A stretch of DNA of 64,000 nucleotides. Source: Panacagrimonas sp963975245. GTDB taxonomy: Bacteria > Pseudomonadota > Gammaproteobacteria > Nevskiales > Nevskiaceae. Below, piece by piece: positions 50,915 to 60,786 of this stretch. The translations under genes were made by a program, and so were the position numbers. The number at the start of each line of letters is the position of its first letter. Position 1 is the first letter of the stretch. Where the stretch lies: NCBI GenBank assembly GCA_963975245.1, contig CAXBFJ010000002.1, forward strand, positions 248,001 to 312,000, given 5' to 3'. The notes beneath the pieces are model-generated. The model was given only the letters and a program-made list of their open reading frames with translations. It ran no database searches and was not told the DNA's origin.

Positions 50915-53900
50915 TGGAATCCCTGCTTCAGCGCGGGACCCTGCTCACGGTGATCGCACTGGTGATTTCCGTTCTGGGCCTGCTCGCTACGTCCAGGGTG
51001 CCGGTGCAGATGATTCCGGATCTGGAAGTACGCACTATCGCGGTGGAAACGCAGTGGTCCGGTGCAACGCCACAGGACATCGAAAAGGAAATCCTGATCG
51101 AGCAGGAAGAGTACCTGCGCACCATTCCGGGCCTGACCCGGATCAAGTCTGCCGCGCGCACAGGCGAAGCAGAAATTGAACTCGAATTCCCCTTCGGCGT
51201 GGATATCACCCGCGCCCTGCTCGACGTCAACAATGCGCTGGCGCAGGTGCCGGACTACCCAGAGAACGTGGACCAGCCGCGCATCTCGGCCAGCTCGTTC
51301 TCGCAGAATTCCTTCATGTATCTGCGCGTGATGGCAGAGCCGGGTAATCCCTTGGGGCTGGATCTGGACATGCTCAAGGATTATGTCGAGGACAATGTGC
51401 GCCCACGTCTGGAGCGGGTGCCCGGTGTGGCGCAGGTGCAGATTCGTGGTGGCGCCTCTCGCCAGATTCAGATCGCCGTGGATACGGCGGCACTGGCCGA
51501 ACGCGGCATGAGTTTGCCGATGCTGCGCGATGCTATTCGCGCACGCAATCGTGACCGCTCGGTGGGAGACCTGGATGAAGGCAAGCAGCGATTCCTGTTG
51601 CGCAGCATAGGTCGCTTCGAATCGATCGACGACATGCGCCAGATGGTGATCGGACGACGTGGCGATGCATTGGTGCGACTGGGCGATGTTGCAACCGTGC
51701 GACTGGATCACTTCGAACGCCGCGTTCTGGACTACACCGACGGGCAGGGCGCCATCGGATTGTCGGTTCGCCGTCTCGCCGGCTCAAATGTGGTGCAGAT
51801 CAAGCGCGACATGCTGCCGGTCATCGACGACATCAATACGCAGTTGCTCGCATCGGTCGGCCTGCAACTGCGACTGCTCACCGATGATGTGAAATACGTC
51901 GAAGCCTCGGTGCTCAACGTCTGGAAGAATCTCGCTATTGGTGCCTTTCTGGCCACCGCGGTGATGTTTCTGTTTCTGCGTTCGCTACCGGCGACATTGG
52001 TCGGGGTGATCGGCGTGCCGGTCTGCACCATTGCCGCGTTCATGGGGCTGCTCGCCTTCGGTCGCACCATTAACGTGATCTCATTGGCGGGCGTTGCGTT
52101 CTCCATCGGCATGACACTCGACAACAGCATCGTTGTTCTTGAGGCCATCGAAAAAGAGCGACGTGCCGGGCTGGGCCGCCTGGAAGCCGCCAGCGCTGGT
52201 GTCAGGAAAGTGTGGTCGGCGGTGCTTGCCTCTACCCTGACCACCATTCTGGTCTTTGCCCCGATTCTGTTTATCGAAGAAGAAGCCGGGCAGCTCTACT
52301 CCGATGTAGCCGTGGCAATCTCGTCCGCCATTTTGGTGTCCATGCTGGTGGCGATTACGCTGGTGCCTGCCGCAACCCTGAGGCTGAGCAATCTGGGCAA
52401 GGCGCAACCGGGCATCGGCGACGACAACCTGCTCAAGCGATCCCTGCTGAGGTGGGTGGCCTGGTTGGTGGCGACACCGCTTCGGCGCTGGTCTTACCTC
52501 GCGCTGTCGGTTGGTCTGACCGCTGCCATTATTCTTTTCCTGACGCCGCAGGCGGAGTACCTGCCGGAAGGAGAAGAGCCCAAAACCTTCGTGCGCATGA
52601 TTGCACCGCCCGGATACAGCCTGTCCGAGATCGAGAAGGTCGCCGAGAAGCTGCAGGCCGAATTGCAGGTGTACGTTAACGATGACCCTGCCCGCTTCGC
52701 ACGGGGGGAGGTGAAGGTTCCGGCCATGCGCTACATGAACCTGCAGGCGGAATCTTCCGGCCTGCGCGTCATTGCCGAGACCATCGATCCGGATCAGATC
52801 AATGATCTGATGAATGCATTGACCGAACGTTTTCGCCAGGAGCCGGACATGCGTGCGTTTGCGGCGCGCGGCTCGATCATCAGCAGCAACGATGGTGGTA
52901 CGCGCAGCGTGAACGTGGATATCTCGGGTGCCCAGCTGCCCGATCTGTTTGTTGCAGCGCAGGCCATCTATGCACGTGCCAGTGAGCTGATGCCAACCGC
53001 GCAGATCGGCTCCGAACCGACTTCGCTGAGCCTGACCCAGCCGATGATCCGCGTTGAGCCGGACTGGACAAGGCTGGCGGAGCTGGATGTGTCCGGCGAC
53101 GACTTTGCCTTCGCCGTTTCCGCGATGGCCGACGGCGCTTACGTGGACGAGTTTTTTGTCGGGGATGACAAGATCGACATGTTCGTCTTCAGCGACTCGG
53201 GCAATCGGCAATCGCTGGCAGAACTGGAGAACCTGCCATTGCATACCGCGAGCGGCGTGGTGCCCTTGTCGGCTGTGGCGCGCTTCGTGGAAACGCTCGA
53301 CACCGACCAGGTTCGTCGCGTGAATGGTCGCAGAACCGTTACCGTCAACATCGTTGCGCCGCGTGAGATTCCACTCGAAGCAGCGGTGGAGCTGGTGCGC
53401 ACCCGGATAATCGATGAGCTTCAGGCTAACGGCGATATCCCGCTGGATGTGCAGCTGGATATTTCCGGTGCTGCGGATCAGCTGGATGCAACGCAGAACG
53501 CTCTGAAAGGAAACTTCCTGATCGCGCTGATTTTGAGTTATCTGCTACTCGTGGCCATCTTCACGCATTGGGGCTTTCCGCTCTTCATTCTCATCACTGT
53601 GCCGCTGGGCATTGCTGGCGGCATTGCGGGTCTGGTGCTGATGAATAATTTTGTGTCGCAGCCTTTTGACATGATTTCCATGCTGGGATTCCTGATCCTG
53701 CTGGGCACGGTGGTGAATAATCCGATCCTGATCATTGATCAGACCATGCACCTGCTGCGCGAGCAGAAGCTCGGCATCGAGCAGGCCGTCACGCAGGCCG
53801 TCGAGAGTCGTTTGCGTCCGGTGATGATGTCCATGATTACCACCATCTTTGGCCTGTCCCCTCTGGTATTCATACCGGGTGCCGGAACCGAGTTGTATCG

Positions 53901-54015
53901 AGGCGTCGGCGCCATTGTCCTGTTTGGCCTGCTGTTCTCGACCTTGATCACCCTGACCTTCCTGCCAGTGCTGCTGACAACGGTCTTGCGCCGAGGGATC
54001 GTCAGGGCCGGCTGA
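50911..54015 (+). CDS. RND-family efflux pump inner-membrane subunit
   Basis: 1034 residues, the standard length, with two repeats of six membrane helices and two large periplasmic loops. In helix 4, GMTLDNSIVVLE keeps only the first of the two relay Asp residues of AcrB (DD becomes DN), and helix 10 has VVNNPILII where AcrB has Lys; this pattern is common in the non-AcrB RND branch. It uses the proton gradient to export substances with the adaptor. No outer-membrane channel gene or regulator is adjacent. A strong terminator follows. Confidence 0.95.
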   Translation: MMESLLQRGTLLTVIALVISVLGLLATSRVPVQMIPDLEVRTIAVETQWSGATPQDIEKEILIEQEEYLRTIPGLTRIKSAARTGEAEIELEFPFGVDITRALLDVNNALAQVPDYPENVDQPRISASSFSQNSFMYLRVMAEPGNPLGLDLDMLKDYVEDNVRPRLERVPGVAQVQIRGGASRQIQIAVDTAALAERGMSLPMLRDAIRARNRDRSVGDLDEGKQRFLLRSIGRFESIDDMRQMVIGRRGDALVRLGDVATVRLDHFERRVLDYTDGQGAIGLSVRRLAGSNVVQIKRDMLPVIDDINTQLLASVGLQLRLLTDDVKYVEASVLNVWKNLAIGAFLATAVMFLFLRSLPATLVGVIGVPVCTIAAFMGLLAFGRTINVISLAGVAFSIGMTLDNSIVVLEAIEKERRAGLGRLEAASAGVRKVWSAVLASTLTTILVFAPILFIEEEAGQLYSDVAVAISSAILVSMLVAITLVPAATLRLSNLGKAQPGIGDDNLLKRSLLRWVAWLVATPLRRWSYLALSVGLTAAIILFLTPQAEYLPEGEEPKTFVRMIAPPGYSLSEIEKVAEKLQAELQVYVNDDPARFARGEVKVPAMRYMNLQAESSGLRVIAETIDPDQINDLMNALTERFRQEPDMRAFAARGSIISSNDGGTRSVNVDISGAQLPDLFVAAQAIYARASELMPTAQIGSEPTSLSLTQPMIRVEPDWTRLAELDVSGDDFAFAVSAMADGAYVDEFFVGDDKIDMFVFSDSGNRQSLAELENLPLHTASGVVPLSAVARFVETLDTDQVRRVNGRRTVTVNIVAPREIPLEAAVELVRTRIIDELQANGDIPLDVQLDISGAADQLDATQNALKGNFLIALILSYLLLVAIFTHWGFPLFILITVPLGIAGGIAGLVLMNNFVSQPFDMISMLGFLILLGTVVNNPILIIDQTMHLLREQKLGIEQAVTQAVESRLRPVMMSMITTIFGLSPLVFIPGAGTELYRGVGAIVLFGLLFSTLITLTFLPVLLTTVLRRGIVRAG

Positions 54016-54086
54016 GATACGTCAGCGGCGCCAGAGCTGCGAGGCGGGGGTCGGTTGGTCCTATTGCTTTCCGGCTGATCCAAGAC

Positions 54087-54118
54087 AATAAAAAGCCGGC
54101 TTGCGCCGGCTTTTTATT
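54087..54118. terminator. Bidirectional rho-independent terminator
   Basis: A perfect 14-bp inverted repeat (54087-54100 and 54105-54118) with a four-base loop, GC-rich core AGCCGGC/GCCGGCT and flanking A and T runs. It serves the convergent RND pump and PEP carboxykinase genes from both sides. Confidence 0.93.
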
Positions 54119-54132
54119 GCAGCTTGTGAGGC

Positions 54133-55788
54133 TCAGATACGGCTTTCGATACCGTACGCCGCGAATCCTTTCTTTTCGAAATTCTCACGGAACATGTCGC
54201 GCAGTTTGGTTGCGGTCTTGTCGTAGGCTTCCTTGTCTGCCCAGGTTGAGCGCGGATTGAGCACGCTCTGGTCTTCCAGTCCGGGGCAGGACTTGGGAAT
54301 GGTCAGATTGAGGATGTCCAGCTTCTCGGTTTCAACATCGTCCAGCTTGCCGTCAAGCGCAGCATTGAGCAGTGCTCGCGTGACCTTGATGGACATGCGC
54401 TTGCCAGTGCCGTAGCTGCCGCCGCTCCAGCCGGTATTGAGCAGGATGCAGCGTGCGTGGTTGGTTTCCATCTTCTTCGCCAGCAGCTTGGCGTAGACAT
54501 TGGGCTTCTGCGACATGAAGGGGCCACCAAAGCAGGCACTGAACGCAGGTTGTGGTTCTGTTACACCCACCTCGGTACCGGCAACGCGAGCGGTAAAGCC
54601 GGACACGAAGTGATACATCACATCCTTGGCATCCAGGATGGAAATCGGTGGCAGGACACCGAATGCATCGGCGGTCAGCAGCACGATGGTCTGCGGATGC
54701 GGACCCTGTGCGTTGGGCATGACATTGGGAATCACGTCGAGCGGGTAGCTCAGACGGGTGTTTTCCGCGATGGAGCTGTCGTCCAGATCGAGTTCGTCAG
54801 GGTGGCACTCTTCCATCTTCTTGCCGGGCAGCGGCGGCACGTTCTCGATGATGGTGCCGGGCTGTGACATGGCCGCAGCAATGACCGGTTCGGCTGCCTT
54901 GTCCAGATTGATCAGCTTGGCGTAGCAACCGTCTTCAAGGTTGCACAGGCCGTTGTCGGACCAGATGGTTTCGTCATCGCCAATCAGGCGGCGCGAGGCA
55001 TCGGCCGACAAAGTGGTCTTGCCGGTGCCGGAAAGGCCGAACAGGATGGCGGCGTCGTTGTTTGCGCCCACGTTGGCCGAGCAGTGCATGGACAGGCGTT
55101 CCTGCTTTGGCAGCAGGTAGTTGCCGACCGTGAAGATGGTCTTCTTGTTCACGCCGCAGTAGTCAGCACGGCCTGCGACCAGACAGATGCGGTTGCGGGT
55201 ATCCACGACCACGGCAGCTTCGGAGCGGCAACCATCACGATCAGGTTCGCAGACAAAGCTCGGCACGTTGATCATGGTCCAGCGTCGATCATCGATGTCC
55301 TTAACGCCTTGCAGGTCCTTGGGGAACATGTTGTGCACGAACATGGCGTGCGTGGCGTATTCGCCGACAAAACGATAAGGGACGGCGAAATCCGGGTCCG
55401 ATCCCATGAAGACGTCCTTGACGTACAGGGTGGACTGCTTGTTGTTGACGTGCTCGATGACGCGCTTGAGCAGACCCTGATACTGGTCCGGGTCATAGGC
55501 ATTGAGGTCGGCCTTGAACCAGATCTCGTCAGCCACTTCTGGCCATTTCACTGCGTAAGTGTCGCGCGTGCGGCGGCCGGTGCAGTCCGGGTCCGTGTAA
55601 TAGACTAGTGGGCCGGCGTCTCCCAGGACGGTCGGGAAGGCTTTCTGCGCATCCGAAGGGCCATCGCGTTTCACCCGACCCCGATCATTGGCAATGGCTT
55701 CGTGGAAGAGCTCCTTTTTGCCAAGGTTGTACTTGTAAGTGACGGATTTAAGCCCGAAAAGCTTCTCGAGGTCGGCCTGAAATGTCAT
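54133..55788 (-). CDS. pckA: Phosphoenolpyruvate carboxykinase (ATP), canonical copy
   Basis: 551 residues from the ATG at 55788 (AAGGA eight to twelve bases upstream; an upstream in-frame Met at 55887 is less likely). The P-loop GLSGTGKTTLSAD, MHCSANVG, LIGDDE, NKKTIFTVGNYLLP and the Arg in ENTRLSYPLD are intact, as are ACFGGPFM and NTGWSGGSYGTGKR. It converts oxaloacetate to PEP for gluconeogenesis on acids and other non-sugar substrates, as expected for a degrader. It differs clearly from the copy at 16.1 kb and is not a recent duplicate of it. Confidence 0.96.
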   Translation of the reverse strand: MTFQADLEKLFGLKSVTYKYNLGKKELFHEAIANDRGRVKRDGPSDAQKAFPTVLGDAGPLVYYTDPDCTGRRTRDTYAVKWPEVADEIWFKADLNAYDPDQYQGLLKRVIEHVNNKQSTLYVKDVFMGSDPDFAVPYRFVGEYATHAMFVHNMFPKDLQGVKDIDDRRWTMINVPSFVCEPDRDGCRSEAAVVVDTRNRICLVAGRADYCGVNKKTIFTVGNYLLPKQERLSMHCSANVGANNDAAILFGLSGTGKTTLSADASRRLIGDDETIWSDNGLCNLEDGCYAKLINLDKAAEPVIAAAMSQPGTIIENVPPLPGKKMEECHPDELDLDDSSIAENTRLSYPLDVIPNVMPNAQGPHPQTIVLLTADAFGVLPPISILDAKDVMYHFVSGFTARVAGTEVGVTEPQPAFSACFGGPFMSQKPNVYAKLLAKKMETNHARCILLNTGWSGGSYGTGKRMSIKVTRALLNAALDGKLDDVETEKLDILNLTIPKSCPGLEDQSVLNPRSTWADKEAYDKTATKLRDMFRENFEKKGFAAYGIESRI

Positions 55789-55921
55789 CCAATGGGGTCC
55801 TTGTAAGAGCGCGTGGCGGAGGCACGGTAGCCCGATAGCATAGTAGGGGGCCGATATTGTCGGCAAGTCCGCAAAAACAAAGGCCAATCAAATCAACTAG
55901 ATGAGGTTGCCTATGCGCCTC

Positions 55922-57961
55922 TTAGTGCTCCGGAGGCAGAAAATCTCCCGGTGCATCACCGTCCAGCGACACATCGGCGGGCAATTTGAAGCCGGCAACA
56001 GACTCTCGCAGGGTCGTGGACAGGGCATTGAGCTCGCCGACCGCCTTGGCCGTGTTCTGGGCCGATTCAGCTGTCTTGATGGCACTGCCACGGATCAGTT
56101 GAACCTGCTCGGCGATGCGCACCGACTGTTCGGCCTCTGCATGGGCTTCGCTCGAGATCTCCTGAATCACGCGAGCCAGATCCGTCGAGGTTGCCTCGAT
56201 GCGGGTCAGCGACTGGCCGGCTTCTTCGGCGCTGCGTGCACCGGATATGACGTTCGTGGTGGAAAGTTCCATCGAGACGATGGCCTCTTTGGTGTCTGCC
56301 TGAATGGTGTTGACCAGCGTCTCGATCTGCCGGGTTGCCGCCGCCGCGCGTTCGGCCAGACGCTGGACTTCATCGGCCACCACGGCGAATCCGCGGCCAG
56401 ATTCTCCCGCCATCGCGGCCTGGATGGAGGCATTCAGGGCCAGCGTGTTGGTCTGCTCGGCGATGTCATTGATGAACTCGATGATGTTGCCAATTTCCTG
56501 TGAAGACTCGCCCAGACGCTTGATGCGCTTTGAGGTGTCCTGAATCTGCTCGCGGAGGGCGGCCATCCCCTGAATGCTGCGCCCAACCGTCGAAGCGCCG
56601 TTGTGGGCAACGGTGACGGAGTTGCGCGCCTGTTCAGACACCGCATCGGCCCGCGTTGCGATATTGCTCAGTGACTTGGAGCTATTGCTCATGCGGTTGG
56701 CAATTTCCACCACCTGTGTCGCCTGATTTTCCGAGCCGTCCTTCATCAAGGTGGCGGTGGCGTCCGTGGAAGTGGCTGCAGCACTGAGTTCCACCGCTGT
56801 CTTGTTGATGGTGCTGACCAGGCTGCGCAGGGTGTCAACGGTGTAGTTGATGGAATCTGCAATGGCGCCGGTGAAGTCGCCGGTAACATTGGCACGCACG
56901 GTGAGATCGCCATCGGCCAGCGTGCTGATCTCGTCCAGCAATGACAGGATCGCCGCCTGCTGCTGGCGATCGTTCTCCTCGGCGCGGCGAATTCTCTGGC
57001 GCACCGCGATCACGTTGATGATCAAGTACAGGACCAGTGCGATCACCGTGACGGCAAGTCCCGGCAGGATCACGGTCTGTTGCAGGGTGCTGGTGCCGGC
57101 ACTGGGGCCGAGCTTGCTTTCAAGTTGGCGCGCTGCAGAAATGAGCTGCGTTGCACGCTCGGGAATACTGGCGGCGGCAGTTTGCATCTCGCCCAGCGTC
57201 GGGCCCAGAGCCTCGAGCTCTACGCCGATTTTCGCCAGCTCCAGAACCAGCGGGCGCTTGAGCTTGACTGCAGTACCGACTTCGCCGCCGCTTTCGAGCG
57301 TGCCGTGATCAGATGCCAGCGCGGCAGCATTCAGATTGATCTTGCGAGCAATCTGATCGGCGTTGTGACCATCGCTGAGCAGGCGCCGTCCGAGAATCCG
57401 GATTTCCTGTGTCCGCGCCATCTGCGCGTTGGCGGTCACCGCCTTTCCAGGCGGCGCACCGCCTTGAATCAGGCGACCGGCAAGTCCGTCGTAGACATTG
57501 GCAACCTGAGCCCCAACCGATTCCAGGTTCTGGCCGACCCGCACGGCCAGCTTGATCTGGTCCTCGGCAACCAGCACCTTGTCGATAGCTTCCTTGAAGC
57601 GGGTCCAACGCTCTTCAGTGCCGGTCAGTTCTGCCTCGACCCAGGCGGGCATGGCCGCAATGTTCTGGCTCGCGTCGCCTTCGCGCAGCGCGGCCATGAC
57701 ACTTTTCAGATGATTGGTCTTCTGCAACAGGTCGGCGAACTCGGCAGGTTCGCCCTGACTGGCGTTGCCCGCTGCCCGGGTGATGTCCAGTGCATCGGTC
57801 TGGATGACGCGTGCCGCTGCGACCCAGCTCGTGCGTCGGCCAGCAACATTTTCGTTGTAGAGAACGCCGAGGCTGCTGGCAGCAATCCCAAGGACTGCAA
57901 TGCCCAGCACGATGGTGTCGAGTCGGAGCCTGCGTCCGTCCTTGCCGTTCTCGCTCTCCAT
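55922..57961 (-). CDS. Methyl-accepting chemotaxis-type receptor, PilJ-like
   Basis: 679 residues: membrane helix 1 (about 15-36), a PilJ-type periplasmic region with repeated helical segments, helix 2 (about 303-325), a HAMP-like linker (LADGDLTVRANVTGDFTGAIADSINYTVDTL in pieces) and a C-terminal signalling coiled coil. The hairpin tip reads IAEQTNTLALNASIQAAMAGESGRGFAVVADEVQRLAER in order. PilJ receptors feed the type IV pilus Pil-Chp pathway. A PilH-like regulator gene is 31 bp upstream on the same strand, but CheA/CheW partners are not in the window. Confidence 0.92.
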   Translation of the reverse strand: MESENGKDGRRLRLDTIVLGIAVLGIAASSLGVLYNENVAGRRTSWVAAARVIQTDALDITRAAGNASQGEPAEFADLLQKTNHLKSVMAALREGDASQNIAAMPAWVEAELTGTEERWTRFKEAIDKVLVAEDQIKLAVRVGQNLESVGAQVANVYDGLAGRLIQGGAPPGKAVTANAQMARTQEIRILGRRLLSDGHNADQIARKINLNAAALASDHGTLESGGEVGTAVKLKRPLVLELAKIGVELEALGPTLGEMQTAAASIPERATQLISAARQLESKLGPSAGTSTLQQTVILPGLAVTVIALVLYLIINVIAVRQRIRRAEENDRQQQAAILSLLDEISTLADGDLTVRANVTGDFTGAIADSINYTVDTLRSLVSTINKTAVELSAAATSTDATATLMKDGSENQATQVVEIANRMSNSSKSLSNIATRADAVSEQARNSVTVAHNGASTVGRSIQGMAALREQIQDTSKRIKRLGESSQEIGNIIEFINDIAEQTNTLALNASIQAAMAGESGRGFAVVADEVQRLAERAAAATRQIETLVNTIQADTKEAIVSMELSTTNVISGARSAEEAGQSLTRIEATSTDLARVIQEISSEAHAEAEQSVRIAEQVQLIRGSAIKTAESAQNTAKAVGELNALSTTLRESVAGFKLPADVSLDGDAPGDFLPPEH

Positions 57962-57992
57962 TTAAGCCTCTCCCTGCATTGCTTTCAGGTGC

Positions 57993-58358
57993 TCAAGCCG
58001 CGAGCACGCTGCTGATTTTCTTCAGCAGATCGTATTCCTTGACGGGTTTGACCAGGTATTCGCGCGCGCCCTGACGCATGGCCCAGACGCGGTCAGTTTC
58101 CTGATTCTTGCTGCTGCAGACAATGATCGGAATGCTGCTGGTCAATGGGTCCCGACTCAGTGTGCGCGTGGCCTGGAAGCCGTTGATGCCGGGCATCACC
58201 ACATCCATCAACACGCAGTCTGGTTGGCTCTGCCGGATACGACCAATCGCTTCGGCACCATTAGTGGCTTCGACGACAGTGTGTCCGGCTTTCTGAAGAA
58301 TATTCTTCAGGTTCAGAATGTCGGTCGGCGAATCGTCGACGATCATCACGCAGGCCAT
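57993..58358 (-). CDS. Single-domain response regulator, PilH/PilG-like
   Basis: 121 residues, a CheY-type receiver only. Acidic pocket DD in VMIVDDSPTD, phospho-acceptor Asp in CVLMDVVMPGINGF, Thr/Ser switch VCSSKNQ and the conserved Lys in VKPVKEY are all present. The ATG at 58358 starts the domain directly. It is paired with the PilJ-like receptor gene and is probably phosphorylated by a Chp-type kinase encoded elsewhere, to steer twitching motility or surface sensing (inference). Confidence 0.92.
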   Translation of the reverse strand: MACVMIVDDSPTDILNLKNILQKAGHTVVEATNGAEAIGRIRQSQPDCVLMDVVMPGINGFQATRTLSRDPLTSSIPIIVCSSKNQETDRVWAMRQGAREYLVKPVKEYDLLKKISSVLAA

Positions 58359-58495
58359 GTTGGGATTCCGATGCTCCTCGTTGCTCGGTCCTGCGATTGC
58401 GCAGTGGAGCAAACTATACACGCCCGCCTGCCGAAATCTTGGGTGTCAGGCACCGGGCATGCTGATGAGTGATCTGAGCGTCTGTTCATGCCCGC

Positions 58496-59791
58496 TCAGC
58501 TTGAGGCGGAACGGTAAACCACGCGTCCTTCATGCAGCGTGCATTTCACCCGGCCCGGCAGCTTTCGACCGCCAAACGGCGTGTTCCGCCCTGCACTGAT
58601 CAACTTTGTCGGGTCCAATTCGCTGTCATTCTCCGGGTCGAACAGAACCAGGTTGGCGCGACTTCCAGCTTGCAGGCGACCTTCTGCAATACCGAGAATC
58701 TGGGCGGGCTTCAGGCACAGTCGCTGGGCCATCTGCAGCGGCTTGAGGATGTCTTGGCGTACCAAATCGAGCGCCAAGGGCAGCAGGGTTTCCAGCCCGG
58801 ATATGCCGGGCTCGGTGAGCGGAAAGGGATTTTCCTTGGCGTCCACTTCGTGCGGCTGATGGTCTGAGCAGACCGCCCCGATGATGCCGAGCCGGACCCC
58901 TTCTCGCAGAGCGTCACGATCCTGCGCTGTTCGCAGCGGCGGAATGACGTGGCACATGGCATTGAAGCCCATGAGGTCTTCTGCTGTCAGGAACAATTGA
59001 TGTGCGGCGACGTCCGCACTGACTTTCAGGCCGCTGCGTTGGGCGCTTTCCACCATGGCGACCGATCGGGCGGTCGAGAGCCGCCCAAAGTGCACCGCCG
59101 CGCCCGTGTCTTCCACCAGCGAAATCCAGAAGCGGATGGCAGAGACCTCTGCAGCGACCGGAATCGGCGCAAGACCAAGCCGTGTGGCCACCGGGCCTTC
59201 ATGCGCACAACCGCGATTGGCCAGCGCCGGGTTCTGGGCAAAGACATGCACTGTCAGGCCCAGACCGCGCGCATATTCAAGAGCGCGACAACCGATCAGT
59301 GAGTCGCGCAAGGGATGTGCGGCGTTGCTGACGCCAACACATCCGGCCTGACGCAGTGCGCTCATCTCGGCCAGCGACTCGCCCTCCAGATTCTGGGTCA
59401 GGGCGCCCAATGTATGCACATCCAGTCCGCCGACGCGGGCGGCAATGCCGCGAATCCGGTCGACCACAGCCTGATTAGCAATGGGTGGGTGGGTATCTGG
59501 TGGGATGGTGACCGTTGTAATGCCGCCGGCCTGTGCCGCCGGAATTTCCGTTGCGAAACTCGCCTTGTGGGTCTGGCCGGGTTCGCGGAAGCGGGCCGCC
59601 AGATCAACGATGCCGGGCATCAGCCATTGACCCTGCGCGGGCAGGACCTGGTCGAACTCGCCGTCTGGGCGGGTGGCGCCGACAGACGTGATGAGTCCAT
59701 CTCGGATTGCGACAAAGCCGACTTCATCAAACCCGGTCTCGGGTTCAAGAATGCGCGCGCCTTCAATCAGGAGCGAGGACTGCGTGCTCAT
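58496..59791 (-). CDS. Non-catalytic dihydroorotase homologue (PyrC'-type)
   Basis: A 431-residue amidohydrolase-fold protein. Active dihydroorotases have DxHxH at the first zinc site; here it is DLAARFREPG, with both His lost, and the carbamylated-Lys and other metal ligands are also not evident. This matches the Pseudomonas PyrC', which does no catalysis but is needed to assemble aspartate carbamoyltransferase. Its start overlaps the pyrB stop (ATGA), as expected for a subunit of the same complex. A real dihydroorotase must be elsewhere. Confidence 0.92.
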   Translation of the reverse strand: MSTQSSLLIEGARILEPETGFDEVGFVAIRDGLITSVGATRPDGEFDQVLPAQGQWLMPGIVDLAARFREPGQTHKASFATEIPAAQAGGITTVTIPPDTHPPIANQAVVDRIRGIAARVGGLDVHTLGALTQNLEGESLAEMSALRQAGCVGVSNAAHPLRDSLIGCRALEYARGLGLTVHVFAQNPALANRGCAHEGPVATRLGLAPIPVAAEVSAIRFWISLVEDTGAAVHFGRLSTARSVAMVESAQRSGLKVSADVAAHQLFLTAEDLMGFNAMCHVIPPLRTAQDRDALREGVRLGIIGAVCSDHQPHEVDAKENPFPLTEPGISGLETLLPLALDLVRQDILKPLQMAQRLCLKPAQILGIAEGRLQAGSRANLVLFDPENDSELDPTKLISAGRNTPFGGRKLPGRVKCTLHEGRVVYRSASS

Positions 59792-60744
59792 GAAGGGTTC
59801 CCCAGGATCAGGTCCATCACGGCCATGCGCACTGATATGCCGTGCGTCACCTGGCTCAGGATGAGTGAGCGCTCGGAGTAGGCCAGTTCACCGGAAATTT
59901 CGACGCCGCGATTGATGGGCCCGGGATGCATGATCACGCCGTCCGGCTTGATGCGCTTGAGCCGCTCGCGGGTCAGGCCGAAATCACGGTGAAATTCGGG
60001 CAGCGAAGGCAGGAAGGCGCCGAGCATGCGTTCGGTTTGCAGGCGCAGCAGAATCACCACATCCACGCCGTCCAGCCCTTCGTCCAGATTATGGAAGGCG
60101 CGTACGCCGAGAGACTCGATGCCGGTAGGCAGCAGCGTTGGCGGCGCGATGACGCGAATGTCTTTGCAGCCGAGGATGCGCAGCCCGTGGATGTCTGAAC
60201 GCGCCACGCGGGAGTGCAGCACGTCGCCGATGATGGCGACTTTCAGGTTCTCGGGAGCACCCTTGGCCTCGCGGATGGTGTAGAGGTCAAGCAGGCCCTG
60301 CGTTGGGTGAGCATGACGGCCATCGCCGGCGTTGAGAATCGCCACCCCGGGCGCGGCGTGTTCGGCAAAAAAGTGTGCCGCGCCGCTGGCATCGTGACGC
60401 ACCACGAACATGTCGGCCTGCATGGCTTCCATGGTCTTGAGTGTGTCGAGCAGGGTTTCGCCCTTTGAGGTGCTCGAAGCGGAAACCTGAAGATTGATGA
60501 CGTCAGCAGACAGTCGCTTGGCTGCGATCTCGAAGGTGGAGCGCGTGCGCGTGGACGGCTCGAAAAACAGATTGACGATGGTGCGCCCGCGCAGTGCTTC
60601 AACCTTCTTGTCCGGACCGGCATTGACGCCGGCATAGTGCGCGGTGCGATCGAGGATTTGCGTGATCAGATCGGCGGGGAGTCCATCAATGCTCAGTAAG
60701 TGGCGCAGGCGTCCTTGCTGATCAAGTTGGAGAGAGTCGGTCAT
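59788..60744 (-). CDS. pyrB: Aspartate carbamoyltransferase catalytic subunit
   Basis: 318 residues. Carbamoyl-phosphate loop FEPSTRTRSTFEIA, the 80s loop SSTSKGETLLDTL and HPTQGLLDLYT are intact. It makes carbamoyl-aspartate in pyrimidine synthesis and would form a dodecamer with the PyrC' protein encoded directly downstream. No pyrR gene lies before it, unlike in Pseudomonas. Confidence 0.97.
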   Translation of the reverse strand: MTDSLQLDQQGRLRHLLSIDGLPADLITQILDRTAHYAGVNAGPDKKVEALRGRTIVNLFFEPSTRTRSTFEIAAKRLSADVINLQVSASSTSKGETLLDTLKTMEAMQADMFVVRHDASGAAHFFAEHAAPGVAILNAGDGRHAHPTQGLLDLYTIREAKGAPENLKVAIIGDVLHSRVARSDIHGLRILGCKDIRVIAPPTLLPTGIESLGVRAFHNLDEGLDGVDVVILLRLQTERMLGAFLPSLPEFHRDFGLTRERLKRIKPDGVIMHPGPINRGVEISGELAYSERSLILSQVTHGISVRMAVMDLILGNPS

Positions 60745-60786
60745 CGCGGGGGCGGATTGTGAACTGTGGGGGCCACGCCGCGCAAT

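Noticed and set aside
49735..51711. A 658-codon open frame antisense to the adaptor and RND pump genes
   Set aside because: It mirrors two well-conserved coding genes, has shadow-type composition and shows no domain of its own.
52081..53244. A 387-codon frame antisense to the RND pump gene
   Set aside because: Shadow of a canonical RND gene; repetitive His/Gln/Arg composition.
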